From NCBI GenBank assembly GCA_015068985.1, contig SVJL01000002.1, positions 1-64,000 of the forward strand: DNA of 64,000 nt, written 5' to 3'. Each line of letters starts with the position of its first letter. Position 1 is the stretch's first letter. A program made the translations under genes and the position numbers. The DNA comes from Oscillospiraceae bacterium. Lineage in GTDB: Bacteria; Bacillota; Clostridia; UMGS1810. The notes under the pieces were generated by a model. The model did no database searches, was not told the origin of the DNA, and saw only the letters and a program-made list of their open reading frames with translations. Shown here one piece after another: positions 15,889 through 25,426 of this stretch.

Positions 15889-18060
15889 TTAATGCACATT
15901 TGTTGTGTAGTTATACTCTACGGTTACAACGCTTCCTCTGGGCACCTCTGTGCCTGCGGGAGGATCCTGAGTTCCAACAAGAACTGAGGAGCTGACCATA
16001 TATGCTCCGCCAACCTTAATGTTGAGTCCGGCATTAACAAGCAGCTGATTTGCATCGGATGCATAGTAGCCGTTGAGGTCAGGCACAACAACGTAATCTT
16101 CGGCGACGGGTTCTGTGTAGACAACAACAATGGCATTATCACCAAGAGCCGTTCCCACTGCGGGACTCTGGGATACAACCGAGGTACCCTCACCCATAAC
16201 AACACTTTTGAATCCGGCTGCCGTAAGAGAATTTTTGGCTTCTTCAAGGGTCTGACCTGTGATATTGGGAACAAAATTGTATTTTGGTGAGCTATCGCTC
16301 TTGATTTGCATATATACCAAAACATCCGACATAATCTCTTTGAACGTTGGAGCGGCAATAGCACCACCCATATATGACGAACCCATTGGCTCGTCAAGCA
16401 TTATGAGACAAATAAGCTCGGGGTCGTCGGCAGGAGCAAAGCCAACAAAGGATGCAACATATTTGCCGTTGCCACGGGGAGTTTTTTCACTGGTGCCGGT
16501 TTTGCCGGCAATGTGATAACCCTCAATATAGGCGTTTTTACTTGTGCCGTCGGAGGCAACGCCCTCCAGAATCTGACACACTGTGTCGGCTGTTTCTTTG
16601 CTGACAACCTGACGTATTTTTTCGGGTTCAAAGTTTTCTATCACGTTTCCGTCGTCATCTACCAAAGATTTTATGAGACGGGGTTTAACCATGTAGCCAT
16701 CGTTGGTTATTGCCGAATATGCCGTTACAAGCTGAAGAGGAGTTACCGTAAAACCCTGACCAAATGATGCGGTTGCAAGCTCAACCTCGTTGAACCTGTC
16801 CATAGAATGGAAAACACCGGGAGCTTCGCCGGGGAGGTCAAAGCCGGTTGTTGAACCAAAACCAAAGGATTTGTAGTATTTATAGAAATTTGTTGCACCA
16901 AGGCGTGAACCAATAGACATAAACACGGGGTTGCAGGAATTATATACGCCCTGAACAAAGGTTTCTGTTCCGTGACCGCTTCTGTTCCAGCAACCGATGT
17001 TGTAGTTTGCAACCTGAACAGAACCTGAGCAAACAAAGTTTTCGTTAAGATTAACAAGATTTTCTTCAAGTGCCATTGCGGCAACCATAGCTTTAAACGT
17101 TGAGCCGGGTTCGTAAGAATCCACAACGGCTTTGTTACGCCACTGCCTGTTGAGCTCGTCAGATGTTGCCTGAGAGCGTTGTTTTTCGTTTTCTATCTGT
17201 TCAATCTGAGCTTTTTTCTCTTCGTTCATTATAGTAAAGGGAGTGTTAAGGTCAAAGGTCGGATAGGTTGCCATTGCAAGAACTTCGCCGGTTTTTGCCC
17301 CCATAATTATGCAGGCGGCTCCGTTTTGTACATTATATTTTTCAACCGCTTTTTGAAGTGAATCTTCTGCCTTTCGCTGAATAACCTCATCTATTGTGAG
17401 AACAATGTTAACACCGTTTTGAGGGTCAATGTATTTTTCATATTTATAGGGCATATCGCTTCCGGCGGCATTTTTGGCTGTGATAATTCTGCCCGGCAGA
17501 CCCTTGAGATAGTTTTCGTATATCATTTCGATGCCGGCAAGCCCCTGATTGTCGGTTCCAACAAAGCCTATAACATGGGAAGCAAGAGTTCCGCCGGGAT
17601 AGTATCTTTTAAAATCCTCCACAAGCACCACACCCGGATAGGATTCTTTGCGTATGGCATCGGCCTGGTCTTTGTCGATTTTTCGTTTAACAACCTCGTA
17701 GGAGCTGTCTTTGGCAAGAGTTGCATACACCTTGTCTTTGTCCATTTTGAGGATGGCTGCAAGACCTGATGCAATGTCATTTATTTTGCCGCTTTCCTTT
17801 ATTTCACGAGGGCTGACGGTTACTGTTTCGGACGAAGCACTTTTGGCAAGCTCATTCATGTTGCGGTCATAAATAGTGCCTCTTTTTGAGCTTATGACAA
17901 TGTCTTTTGTTTGCTGAAGTGCCGCATTTTTGCTGTATTCCTCACCGTTTATGACCTGAATCCAGGCAACACGTATAAGAAGCAATCCAAGTAAAACAAT
18001 TGCTCCAACAAGAATTGTTATGCTCCTTTTTTGAATACCGACACCGGTAAGAGTTTTCAT
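15889..18060 (-). CDS. Class B penicillin-binding protein with two PASTA domains (SpoVD/FtsI-like)
   Basis: This transpeptidase crosslinks septal wall. The 723 residues show a membrane helix (about 14-36), a dimerisation domain, and a transpeptidase domain with STFK at 320-323, an SCN triad and KTGT, all active-site residues. Two C-terminal PASTA repeats follow (about 590-650 and 655-720). That layout matches SpoVD of spore formers and also PBP2x-like FtsI proteins. With only one PBP in the cluster, a vegetative division role is more likely than a purely sporulation role. It is preceded by a 187-bp gap with a hairpin. Confidence 0.92.
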   Translation of the reverse strand: MKTLTGVGIQKRSITILVGAIVLLGLLLIRVAWIQVINGEEYSKNAALQQTKDIVISSKRGTIYDRNMNELAKSASSETVTVSPREIKESGKINDIASGLAAILKMDKDKVYATLAKDSSYEVVKRKIDKDQADAIRKESYPGVVLVEDFKRYYPGGTLASHVIGFVGTDNQGLAGIEMIYENYLKGLPGRIITAKNAAGSDMPYKYEKYIDPQNGVNIVLTIDEVIQRKAEDSLQKAVEKYNVQNGAACIIMGAKTGEVLAMATYPTFDLNTPFTIMNEEKKAQIEQIENEKQRSQATSDELNRQWRNKAVVDSYEPGSTFKAMVAAMALEENLVNLNENFVCSGSVQVANYNIGCWNRSGHGTETFVQGVYNSCNPVFMSIGSRLGATNFYKYYKSFGFGSTTGFDLPGEAPGVFHSMDRFNEVELATASFGQGFTVTPLQLVTAYSAITNDGYMVKPRLIKSLVDDDGNVIENFEPEKIRQVVSKETADTVCQILEGVASDGTSKNAYIEGYHIAGKTGTSEKTPRGNGKYVASFVGFAPADDPELICLIMLDEPMGSSYMGGAIAAPTFKEIMSDVLVYMQIKSDSSPKYNFVPNITGQTLEEAKNSLTAAGFKSVVMGEGTSVVSQSPAVGTALGDNAIVVVYTEPVAEDYVVVPDLNGYYASDANQLLVNAGLNIKVGGAYMVSSSVLVGTQDPPAGTEVPRGSVVTVEYNYTTNVH

Positions 18061-18149
18061 AACTTCAGCCTATCCTTTCACAACTCAAACAATAATTGTG
18101 ATAAAATCGAAAAAAATCGAATTTTGTTTTTTATCTGATGAAAAAGCAA

Positions 18150-18176
18150 GCCTTTTTGGCTGTAGCTCAAAAAGGC
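18150..18176. terminator. Hairpin in the ftsL-pbp gap
   Basis: The 9-bp arms 18150-18158 and 18168-18176 are perfectly complementary and an interrupted T run follows on the minus strand. It lies in the only sizeable gap (187 bp) of the front half of the cluster and may attenuate readthrough from ftsL to the PBP gene. I see no clear promoter there. Confidence 0.45.
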
Positions 18177-18247
18177 AGGACTAACTTTTACACAAATTCC
18201 ATTATGTAAGAAAACAATTTAAACTGTATATAATATCATATGGAATT

Positions 18248-18733
18248 TTATCCAATATATGACAAAAATGATTTCAGACTGGAAATTATTCCGTCAAGTG
18301 CACCCTTTTCGGATTTGGGTGCCGAAAAAGTTTCTGCATAGTCGCTCTGAACAACATCAACATAAACATTCTGGTGACTTTCGGGTTGCTGCATTCCAAA
18401 CTCATTTTTGGCTTTAGCCTCAACAGCTGCCAGGTCTATGCCGGATGCAATTTCAAAAGAAAGCTGAGTGTTTCTTACGCGGATATCTTCAAGCTCCTTT
18501 GCTTTGGCATCGCACGTTGCTGCCGTCTGGATTAGAACAACATTCATAAACAGAAAGAGTGCTGCAACTGCAAAAACCGAGCTGGCAACCATAATAAATC
18601 TTTTGCGATTAAGAGCAGCTTTTTTTGCCACGGTCTTTTTGTTTTGCTGCCTTTTTTCTTCGGCCTTGTGAGTATAATTATAGTATTCTTCAATTTTATA
18701 AGCGGACGTGCCGTCGTATAATCTTGAGTACAA
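18248..18733 (-). CDS. ftsL: FtsL-like divisome protein
   Basis: The identification rests on position and shape: between rsmH and the class B PBP, with 161 residues, a basic cytoplasmic tail (about 20-45), one membrane helix (about 47-68) and a short coiled coil with heptad leucines (about 75-110). A low-complexity tail follows. Sequence conservation in FtsL is poor. The start is TTG at 18733 with GAGGTG upstream. It should form the FtsQ-FtsL-FtsB/DivIC complex that licenses septal synthesis. Confidence 0.78.
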   Translation of the reverse strand: MYSRLYDGTSAYKIEEYYNYTHKAEEKRQQNKKTVAKKAALNRKRFIMVASSVFAVAALFLFMNVVLIQTAATCDAKAKELEDIRVRNTQLSFEIASGIDLAAVEAKAKNEFGMQQPESHQNVYVDVVQSDYAETFSAPKSEKGALDGIISSLKSFLSYIG

Positions 18734-18746
18734 TTATTTCACCTCA

Positions 18747-19679
18747 TTACAATTTTTCGCATATGCGCAATTTTGCGCTTTTGGATCTTTTATTAAATTC
18801 CATTTCGTCATCGCTTGGAAGTATGGGCTTTGTTGTTATCACTTTGCCTCTGGGTTTGTTGCCACACACACAAATAGGAAAATCTTTTGGACAGGTGCAA
18901 CCTTTTGCAAATGAAGCAAATGTTTGCTTTACTATGCGGTCTTCAAGTGAATGAAAGGTTATGACGCAAAGTCTGCCCCCCGGAGACAGCACATCGAAGA
19001 AGTCGGTTAAAGCATCTTTCAGAGGCTCAAGCTCGGAGTTGACCTCGATGCGTATTGCCTGAAAAACACGCTTTGCAGGGTGAGAACCCTTTTGGCGAAG
19101 CTTTTCGGGTATTGCTTTTTTTATGATTTCTACAAGCTCAAGAGTGGTAGACACCGGAGCAGCTTTTCTGGCTTCAACAATTAATGATGCAACTCTTTTG
19201 GAAAAACGCTCCTCGCCATACTCAAAAAATATGCGGGTGAGCTCTTGCTCTGAGTAGGAATTAACAACATCATATGCACTGAAATCTGCCTCTTTATCCA
19301 TTCTCATATCGAGAGGGGCATCTTCCATATATGAAAACCCTCTTTCGGCACAATCCAGCTGATAAGACGACACGCCCAAATCAATGACCGCGCCGTCTAT
19401 TGCCGGAATATGTTTTACGGAGAGTATGTTTTTTATGTCTGAGAAATTTGAATGAACATAGGTGACGTTGGAGAAAGGCTCTAATCTTTTTTTTGCAGCA
19501 GCTAAAGCCTCAAGGTCACGGTCGATGCCGATTAACTTGCCATTTGGCGAAAGCCTCGATGCTATTTCAAAACTATGACCTCCGCCGCCGAGCGTGCCAT
19601 CGGCATATATGCCGTCGGGCTTGATGCACAAGCCGTCCACCGACTCATTCAGAAGAACCGAAACGTGCTTAAATTCCAC
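18747..19679 (-). CDS. rsmH: 16S rRNA (cytosine-1402-N4)-methyltransferase
   Basis: RsmH (MraW) methylates C1402 in the ribosomal P site using SAM. The 310-residue protein has the SAM loop [10 protein letters not shown] (27-36), GVSSYQLD and the C-terminal KPILPSDDE segment typical of the family. The start is GTG at 19679 with AAGGAGG upstream. It lies 13 bp after mraZ, the universal order of this cluster. Confidence 0.97.
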   Translation of the reverse strand: MEFKHVSVLLNESVDGLCIKPDGIYADGTLGGGGHSFEIASRLSPNGKLIGIDRDLEALAAAKKRLEPFSNVTYVHSNFSDIKNILSVKHIPAIDGAVIDLGVSSYQLDCAERGFSYMEDAPLDMRMDKEADFSAYDVVNSYSEQELTRIFFEYGEERFSKRVASLIVEARKAAPVSTTLELVEIIKKAIPEKLRQKGSHPAKRVFQAIRIEVNSELEPLKDALTDFFDVLSPGGRLCVITFHSLEDRIVKQTFASFAKGCTCPKDFPICVCGNKPRGKVITTKPILPSDDEMEFNKRSKSAKLRICEKL

Positions 19680-19692
19680 GGGCCTGTCCTCC

Positions 19693-20133
19693 TTATATCA
19701 TTATGCCAAGTTCACACAGGCTATCGGCAATCTCATCGGTGTCGATGCTGTTTATGTAATCATTCCAGTTTTCTGTGCTCCAGATTTCGAGCTTGTTGCC
19801 GTTGCCGATAACGGTAACGTCTTTGACAAGTGAAGCATATTCTTTAAGTGGTTGAGTGATGAGGATTCTGCCCTGCTTATCGGTTTCACATTCGATAGCA
19901 CCGGCAAGGAAAAGACGCGAAAATCCACGGGAGTTTTTGTTGGACAATGGAAGCGTGCTCAGTTTTTCGTAGAAGCTTTGCCATTCTTCGTTGCTGAAAA
20001 CAAGGAGGTTATGGTCGAGGCCTTTTGTTACAACAAAGCTATCGCCCAGAGCTTCACGAAATTTGACCGGCATAATTATTCTGCCTTTGGCATCAATCGT
20101 GTGCTGATATTCTCCACTGAACACATCTTTCAC
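19693..20133 (-). CDS. mraZ: Transcriptional regulator MraZ
   Basis: MraZ is a double-SpoVT-AbrB-fold DNA-binding protein that represses its own operon. The 146-residue product shows both DXXXR-type signatures: DAKGRI (about 14-19) and DKQGRI (about 86-91). It is the first gene of the division cluster. Four GTGG boxes with 10-11 bp spacing lie between the promoter and its start codon, the expected self-operator. Confidence 0.96.
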   Translation of the reverse strand: MKDVFSGEYQHTIDAKGRIIMPVKFREALGDSFVVTKGLDHNLLVFSNEEWQSFYEKLSTLPLSNKNSRGFSRLFLAGAIECETDKQGRILITQPLKEYASLVKDVTVIGNGNKLEIWSTENWNDYINSIDTDEIADSLCELGIMI

Positions 20134-20161
20134 TTCCTTTCTTTGGATGAATTGCTAAAAT

Positions 20162-20199
20162 CCACCACTTTTTTACCACAGAGAACCACTTTTCTCCAC
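20162..20199 (-). promoter_or_regulatory. MraZ operator, four GTGG boxes
   Basis: Reading the minus strand, GTGG occurs at 20196-20199, 20186-20189, 20176-20179 and 20165-20168, one helical turn apart and three of them preceded by AAA or AA. They start just downstream of the predicted transcription start, so bound MraZ would block the promoter. This matches the repeated-box organisation known for MraZ. Confidence 0.8.
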
Positions 20200-20208
20200 T
20201 TTTTATTG

Positions 20209-20237
20209 ATTATATACCATTTTTAAGGATTTTGCAA
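20209..20237 (-). promoter_or_regulatory. Sigma-A promoter of the division cluster
   Basis: On the minus strand, TTGCAA (20232-20237) and TATAAT (20209-20214) have a 17-bp spacer. The predicted start near 20202 abuts the MraZ boxes. Confidence 0.85.
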
Positions 20238-20250
20238 GGGTTTTTGAATA

Positions 20251-20287
20251 AAAAAAACGCCGATTTCTGCGATATCGGCGTTTTTTT
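20251..20287. terminator. Bidirectional terminator between the lipoprotein gene and mraZ
   Basis: CGCCGAT (20258-20264) pairs with ATCGGCG (20274-20280), flanked by seven A and seven T residues. It ends the minus-strand lipoprotein transcript ahead of the mraZ promoter. Confidence 0.85.
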
Positions 20288-20347
20288 AAAATTTCGTTAA
20301 ATTTGCACAATTCTCAAATCAAGTCTTTGTGCAAGTTTTTGTTGGTG

Positions 20348-21928
20348 TTATTCAGTTTTAGTGCTTTCCAAATACAGATTTTCAAATCCGTACAGCAAGG
20401 TTGAAATGTTTGGAACAAGCTTTCCGCTTATGCGTTTATTCACATAGGCCTCACCGTTGGTAAAATACAATGGCACCTGAAAACATTCGTCGTTATAGTA
20501 TTTTTTGAAATTCACCCATGCGACACCTTTGTTTTCTTTGCCCGACATTCGGTTCAAGTTTGAAACAAGGGTTGATAGCTCGCTTGTGTAGAATGTGCAA
20601 ACATTTTGAAGATTTCTCTCTTCTCCGAACATAAAGCTTAGGTTTGCACAATTGTCGATGCTCACCTCACCAACATACAGATCATATTCGCATCCGGCAA
20701 CCTTTGCCAGATACGCCTCATAAGGCTGAGGGTCAAGAGTGCACGGATAGCCTGCCGTGTCGAGGCGGTGTTTTATTGCAAGGGCAAGCCTTTCTTTTGT
20801 TTTGCTTGAAGAATTATAGAGCAAATATAGCTCGGTGACCTGATCTCCACTTGCCTCTGTGCTATAGGAAACAGTTGCATACGCATTATCCGGTGTTGTT
20901 TCGTCCTCTGCTGACGGAGACTGATTTTGCTCGTTAAAATACACATTATCACGAACAGGAGAGCTTGCGGCAACTGCACTGCCAAGCATAATGTCGTCAC
21001 AAAGAGTTTTTGAATCTATATGTGATGAAAATGCTACCCTCTCCTCCTTAGTGTCGAATGCAGCAGCTCCGGTGTTGATGCCGAGGAATGTGAATCTGTT
21101 TTGCTCGGTTTTGTAGGTGTTATAAAGGTCTGAGGTCAAATTAATTTCGGCAGGGTTCTGCCATGAGGTGGTAAGCACATCCACGGCACCTGCATCAAAC
21201 GCAGAAACAACCGTCGAATCGTCAGAGAGTATTTCAATATCTACCTTGTCAATATGAGGTCGGTTGTTGCCGGAGTGCCAGTTTGTGTTGGCTTTAAGAT
21301 ATATGTTTTTGTATTCGAGGGTACCGTCATATATATACATTCCCGTGCCAACAGGATAAAACGTCGGGCATGGGTTAAGAAAATCGGCATATCCCAGTCC
21401 TGCAGGAAGTATGGGGAAATCGAAGCTGTTCATAAAATCTGAAACAGGTGATTTGAGTATTATGGTGACAGTATGGCTTGACGGTGCATCACAGCCAAGG
21501 ATTTTTTCGACAACGGGATAGTAGTTGCCGCCGTAAGACGAGATGTAGCCAATTGTGGCAACAACGTCTTCGGCAGAAAACTCTTTGCCGTTGTGGAATT
21601 TTACCCCCTCTTTGAGCTTGATGGTATACACCGTATTATCCTCTGAAACTGCATATTCTGTTGCAAGCACACCTTCGGTTGTAAGATCGGGCAGGGTTAC
21701 AAAAAGTCCCTCATAAACCAAAGACAAAAAATCACTTATTGACGAGTGTTGTGTGATTAAAGGATTTAAAGTGTCAACGGGAACGCACGCCATTTTAACT
21801 GTGCCTCCGTTTTTTTTGCTTTCTGTTTCTTCTGCGGTCGTTGCGGGGTTTGTTTTTTGCGATGAGCAGCCGCACAAAAGAAGAGAAGCAGCAACCAAAA
21901 CAGACATAAGCTTTGTTAATGCTTTCAT
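20348..21928 (-). CDS. Family 5 extracellular solute-binding lipoprotein (oligopeptide/dipeptide type)
   Basis: The 526-residue protein has a lipoprotein signal ending LLCGC (lipidated cysteine near residue 21), a short Thr/Glu linker and an SBP_bac_5 domain with EGLFVTLPD and VKFHNGKEFSAEDV. Such proteins capture peptides or nickel for an ABC importer on the outer face of the membrane. No permease or ATPase gene is near: it follows ymdB by 8 bp and is probably cotranscribed with it. It is either an orphan binding protein serving a transporter elsewhere or a sensor. The substrate cannot be told from sequence alone. Confidence 0.88.
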   Translation of the reverse strand: MKALTKLMSVLVAASLLLCGCSSQKTNPATTAEETESKKNGGTVKMACVPVDTLNPLITQHSSISDFLSLVYEGLFVTLPDLTTEGVLATEYAVSEDNTVYTIKLKEGVKFHNGKEFSAEDVVATIGYISSYGGNYYPVVEKILGCDAPSSHTVTIILKSPVSDFMNSFDFPILPAGLGYADFLNPCPTFYPVGTGMYIYDGTLEYKNIYLKANTNWHSGNNRPHIDKVDIEILSDDSTVVSAFDAGAVDVLTTSWQNPAEINLTSDLYNTYKTEQNRFTFLGINTGAAAFDTKEERVAFSSHIDSKTLCDDIMLGSAVAASSPVRDNVYFNEQNQSPSAEDETTPDNAYATVSYSTEASGDQVTELYLLYNSSSKTKERLALAIKHRLDTAGYPCTLDPQPYEAYLAKVAGCEYDLYVGEVSIDNCANLSFMFGEERNLQNVCTFYTSELSTLVSNLNRMSGKENKGVAWVNFKKYYNDECFQVPLYFTNGEAYVNKRISGKLVPNISTLLYGFENLYLESTKTE

Positions 21929-21936
21929 ACACTCAC

Positions 21937-22710
21937 CTACCTTATGTTTATTCTCTTAACTGCAGTGCATCTGTGAGTTGTGTCGTCAATTACAAACACC
22001 GCTCCGCTAAGCACCGCTCGCCCCGATGCGTATTCAAACTTTTGTGGAACACCGGTAACAAAACGCTTGATTATAATTTCTTTTTTGACACCAAGAATCG
22101 ACTCCTCGGCACCTGTCATTCCGAGGTCTGTTATATAACCGCACCCCTTTCCGGTTACGGTTTCATCGCCGGTCTGAACGTGGGTGTGGGTGCCAAAAAG
22201 AACACTGACCTTTCCGTCCAGATGATACATCATTGCCTTTTTTTCGCTGGTTGCTTCGGCATGAAAATCCACAATTATAAAATCACATAGGTCTTTTATG
22301 GCATCAATTTCACGGTTGGCAGCTTCAAAGGGACAATCAAGAGAAATGTCGATGCCAACACGTCCCATAAGATTTATTATGCCAATTTTCTTGCCTCTGC
22401 AACTAATTATTGTGCTACCCTTACCGGGAGCCGCCAAAGGATAGTTGGCAGGACGTATAACATTGTGTTGTGTTTCAAAAATTTTAAGAATGTCTTTTTT
22501 GCCGAAGGTGTGATTGCCCATTGTGAAGGCATCAACGCCTGCATCGGTAAGGCAGTCGTAGTCGTGCAAGGTCATACCGGTTCCGGCAGTATTCTCGGCA
22601 TTAGCCACGCAAAAATCTATATTTTCTTCAGTCAGAATGCTCCTGAGGACCATTGAGGTGTGGTCTACTCCGCACTGACCAAAAATATCGCCAATGGCAA
22701 GTATATTCAC
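21937..22710 (-). CDS. ymdB: YmdB-family metallophosphoesterase
   Basis: This 257-residue protein is a calcineurin-like phosphoesterase of the TIGR00282 family, with 2',3'-cyclic-nucleotide phosphodiesterase activity in Bacillus. The metal ligands are visible in GDIFG (7-11), NAEN (about 37-40), GNHTFG (about 65-70), DFHAE and GTHTHV. It lies just downstream of rny, a conserved pairing linked to RNA turnover and biofilm/sporulation switching. A 152-bp gap to rny holds only weak AT-rich palindromes. Confidence 0.92.
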   Translation of the reverse strand: MNILAIGDIFGQCGVDHTSMVLRSILTEENIDFCVANAENTAGTGMTLHDYDCLTDAGVDAFTMGNHTFGKKDILKIFETQHNVIRPANYPLAAPGKGSTIISCRGKKIGIINLMGRVGIDISLDCPFEAANREIDAIKDLCDFIIVDFHAEATSEKKAMMYHLDGKVSVLFGTHTHVQTGDETVTGKGCGYITDLGMTGAEESILGVKKEIIIKRFVTGVPQKFEYASGRAVLSGAVFVIDDTTHRCTAVKRINIR

Positions 22711-22862
22711 AATTATTCTCCTAACTGACAGAAGCAGGCTACTGCCCGACCAATACGCACCGGAATCTGTTTTCAGAATCTATGCTTACCGCCGGGTTTT
22801 GCCCGCTTCCTCAAATTCATCATATATTGTAGTTATATATGGTCACACTTTAAAAGTGCATT

Positions 22863-24404
22863 TTACTTCGCATAATCAACAGAGCGAGTTTCCCTGATAA
22901 CATTAACTTTTATCTGACCGGGATATTCAAGCTCATTTTCAATTTTCTTAACAATGTCGCGGGCTATGAGAACTGTATCTTCGTCTTTAACATCCTCGGG
23001 CTTAACCATAATTCTGATTTCGCGTCCCGCCTGAATTGCATATGATTTTTCAACTCCGCTGAAGGAATTTGCAATTTCTTCAAGCTTTTCGAGTCGTTTT
23101 ATGTATGTTTCAAGATTTTCTCTTCTTGCACCGGGTCTTGCTGCACTTATTGCATCACAAGCCTGAACAATGCACGCTATAACTGTTTGAGCTTCAACGT
23201 CACCGTGGTGAGCTGCAATAGCGTGAATAACGTCGTTTGACTCACGATACTTTTTGGCAAGATCAATACCGATGTCAACGTGTGAACCTTCGATTTCGTG
23301 ATCGACCGATTTGCCTATGTCATGAAGAAGACCTGCTCTTTTAGCAGTTTTGATATCAACGCCAAGCTCAGCTGCCATAATGCCGGCAAGGTGAGCAACC
23401 TCGGTGGAGTGCTTAAGCACATTCTGACCATAGCTTGTGCGGTAGCGCATCCTTCCGAGAAGTTTGATGAGTTCGGGATGCAAGCCATGTACCCCCGTTT
23501 CGAAGGTGGCCTGCTCGCCCTCCTGTTTGATGATGGCTTCGATTTCTTTTTTTGATTTTTCTACAGTTTCTTCAATTCTTGCCGGATGAATACGTCCGTC
23601 AACTATAAGCTTTTCGAGAGACATTCTTGCAATTTCTCTCTTAATCGGATCAAATCCTGACAACACAACTGCTTCAGGTGTATCGTCAATAATTAAATCT
23701 ATACCGGTTAATGTTTCGAGGGTTCTGATGTTTCTTCCCTCTCTACCGATAATTCGTCCCTTCATTTCATCGTTTGGCAATGCAACAACCGAAACGGTTG
23801 TTTCTGCCACATGATCAGCAGCACATTTCTGAATTGCAGCACTGATAATGTTTTTCGCTTTCTTGTCGGCATCTTCTTTAGCCTGAGTTTCAATTTCTTT
23901 AATCATCATTGCTGTCTCATGCTTGATTTCTGCCTCAACATTTTTGAGAAGATATGCTTTTGCTTCTTCTACAGAAAGTCCGGAAATTCTTTCCAGAATT
24001 TCAAGCTGTGCACTCTTAACCTTAGCTGTCTCTTCTTTGAGAGCATCAACATCTTTAATTTTCTTGTTGAGCGTTTCGTCTTTCTTTTCGAGAGCATCGG
24101 TCTTTTTGTCGAGCGCTTCTTCTTTTTGTTGAATTCGTCTTTCCTGACGATTGATTTCTGCTCGTCTTTCTTTGAGCTCTTTTTCGAGTTCGTGTCTGCT
24201 CTTATGAATTTCATCTTTCGCTTCGAGCAGTGCTTCTTTTTTCTTTGTTTCGGCGGTCTTAACAGCTTCGTCTATGATAGATTTTGCTTTTTGCTCTGCT
24301 CCGCCGATTTCTGCTTCAGCAATCTTTTTTCTGTAGGTTGTACCAACAAAAAAGCCAATGATAAGTGCTACGATTGCAGAAGCTATTGGAATTATTATGT
24401 CCAT
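22863..24404 (-). CDS. rny: Ribonuclease Y
   Basis: RNase Y is the membrane-bound endonuclease that starts mRNA decay in Firmicutes. The start at 24404 has AAGGAG nine bases upstream; a TTG three codons earlier overlaps it. The 513 residues contain an N-terminal membrane helix (about 3-22), a long coiled coil (about 25-195), a KH domain with [12 protein letters not shown] (about 215-226), and an HD domain with [10 protein letters not shown], whose His-Asp pair binds metal. It has its own strong promoter and a leader of about 130 bases. Confidence 0.97.
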   Translation of the reverse strand: MDIIIPIASAIVALIIGFFVGTTYRKKIAEAEIGGAEQKAKSIIDEAVKTAETKKKEALLEAKDEIHKSRHELEKELKERRAEINRQERRIQQKEEALDKKTDALEKKDETLNKKIKDVDALKEETAKVKSAQLEILERISGLSVEEAKAYLLKNVEAEIKHETAMMIKEIETQAKEDADKKAKNIISAAIQKCAADHVAETTVSVVALPNDEMKGRIIGREGRNIRTLETLTGIDLIIDDTPEAVVLSGFDPIKREIARMSLEKLIVDGRIHPARIEETVEKSKKEIEAIIKQEGEQATFETGVHGLHPELIKLLGRMRYRTSYGQNVLKHSTEVAHLAGIMAAELGVDIKTAKRAGLLHDIGKSVDHEIEGSHVDIGIDLAKKYRESNDVIHAIAAHHGDVEAQTVIACIVQACDAISAARPGARRENLETYIKRLEKLEEIANSFSGVEKSYAIQAGREIRIMVKPEDVKDEDTVLIARDIVKKIENELEYPGQIKVNVIRETRSVDYAK

Positions 24405-24541
24405 CTTTATCAACTCCTTTCTTTATTAAATTTTCAATGTTCGAAATACCTTTCAGCATTCTCACAGTAGCCTGTAGGCTAACAGATATACAAAGACAAT
24501 ATACCCCTGTATATCAAAATTTGAAACATACATACATATAT

Positions 24542-24570
24542 ATTTTATAACAAAATAATATTTATGTCAA
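24542..24570 (-). promoter_or_regulatory. Sigma-A promoter of rny
   Basis: The minus strand has TTGACA (24565-24570), a 17-bp spacer and TAAAAT (24542-24547). The leader that follows contains a short AT-rich palindrome and the self-complementary AGCCTGTAGGCT. Confidence 0.8.
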
Positions 24571-24603
24571 TACATATTTTCGGATTTTTAATCTCAATCT
24601 GGC

Positions 24604-24644
24604 AAAACAAAACCCGTATGCAAGAAACTAATCCGATACGGGTT
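24604..24644 (-). terminator. Terminator of the murA2-walJ operon
   Basis: AACCCGTAT (24611-24619) pairs with ATACGGGTT (24636-24644), followed on the minus strand by a T-rich tract. The stem overlaps the walJ stop codon. Confidence 0.8.
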
Positions 24645-25426
24645 TAAATAATACATATTTCACTTTTTTGAGCAACTTTTAACACAACATCACTTCCAAC
24701 CCTATACCCCTCCGACTCAAGCAAGTGCTTTGATGCCTCGTAGGCTTTGTCGGGTGTGTTGTTTTGTTCGCTTAGATGACCAAGAGCAATTCGTTTGGTA
24801 CCCCATATTGCCAGCTGGGTTGCAAGCCAGGCACATTTTTCGTTGGAAAGATGACCCGAATCCGACAAAATTCTTTTTTTGAGTGCATAAGGATAGGGAC
24901 CGTTTTTAAGCATTGCTTCGTCGTGATTGGATTCAATCAAAACAGCTTCACACCCTGCAAGGTTGGTGAGCATTGCTTTTGTTATGGTGCCGGTGTCGGT
25001 TGCAATACCATACTTTTTACCCTCTGCCTCAACAACATAGCCAAAAGATGCAGCCGAATCGTGAGGCGTTGAAAAGGCTTTTATGTTCATTGACCTTATG
25101 GTAAATGACGATTGACCCGATATCACATGCACATTTGACAAAGCAACGTCGGGAGCAGAAATCAAAACGTGCTCCATTGTTGCCTTGTTGGCATATATGG
25201 GTGTGTTGTATTTTCGCGAAAACACTCTGAGACCGCAAATGTGGTCACTGTGCTCGTGAGTAACTAAAAGTGCGTCTATCTCACCAGGGCTTATGTTTAA
25301 CTGATCTAATGCTGCAACAATTTTTGACGCACTGATTCCGGCGTCGATTAAAATGTTTGTGTCGCCATCGGAAATGAGCGTGCAATTGCCTGAGCTTGAA
25401 CTGTAAAGTGCAACAAATTTAACCAT
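24644..25426 (-). CDS. MBL-fold metallohydrolase, YycJ/WalJ-like
   Basis: The 260-residue protein has the metallo-beta-lactamase core: VTHEHSDH (about 56-63), a conserved aspartate in ATDTG, and SSGNC near the N-terminus, which is characteristic of the YycJ/WalJ and RNase Z-like subgroup. WalJ in low-GC Gram-positives is linked to wall metabolism and DNA repair. Here its start overlaps the end of the second murA by 8 bp, so the two are translationally coupled. There is no walRK operon nearby, unlike Bacillus. Confidence 0.85.
   Translation of the reverse strand: MVKFVALYSSSSGNCTLISDGDTNILIDAGISASKIVAALDQLNISPGEIDALLVTHEHSDHICGLRVFSRKYNTPIYANKATMEHVLISAPDVALSNVHVISGQSSFTIRSMNIKAFSTPHDSAASFGYVVEAEGKKYGIATDTGTITKAMLTNLAGCEAVLIESNHDEAMLKNGPYPYALKKRILSDSGHLSNEKCAWLATQLAIWGTKRIALGHLSEQNNTPDKAYEASKHLLESEGYRVGSDVVLKVAQKSEICII

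Noticed and set aside
23811-24470. 219-residue plus-strand ORF opposite rny
   Set aside because: It is the antisense of the RNase Y coiled coil, with Phe/Cys-rich low-complexity content.
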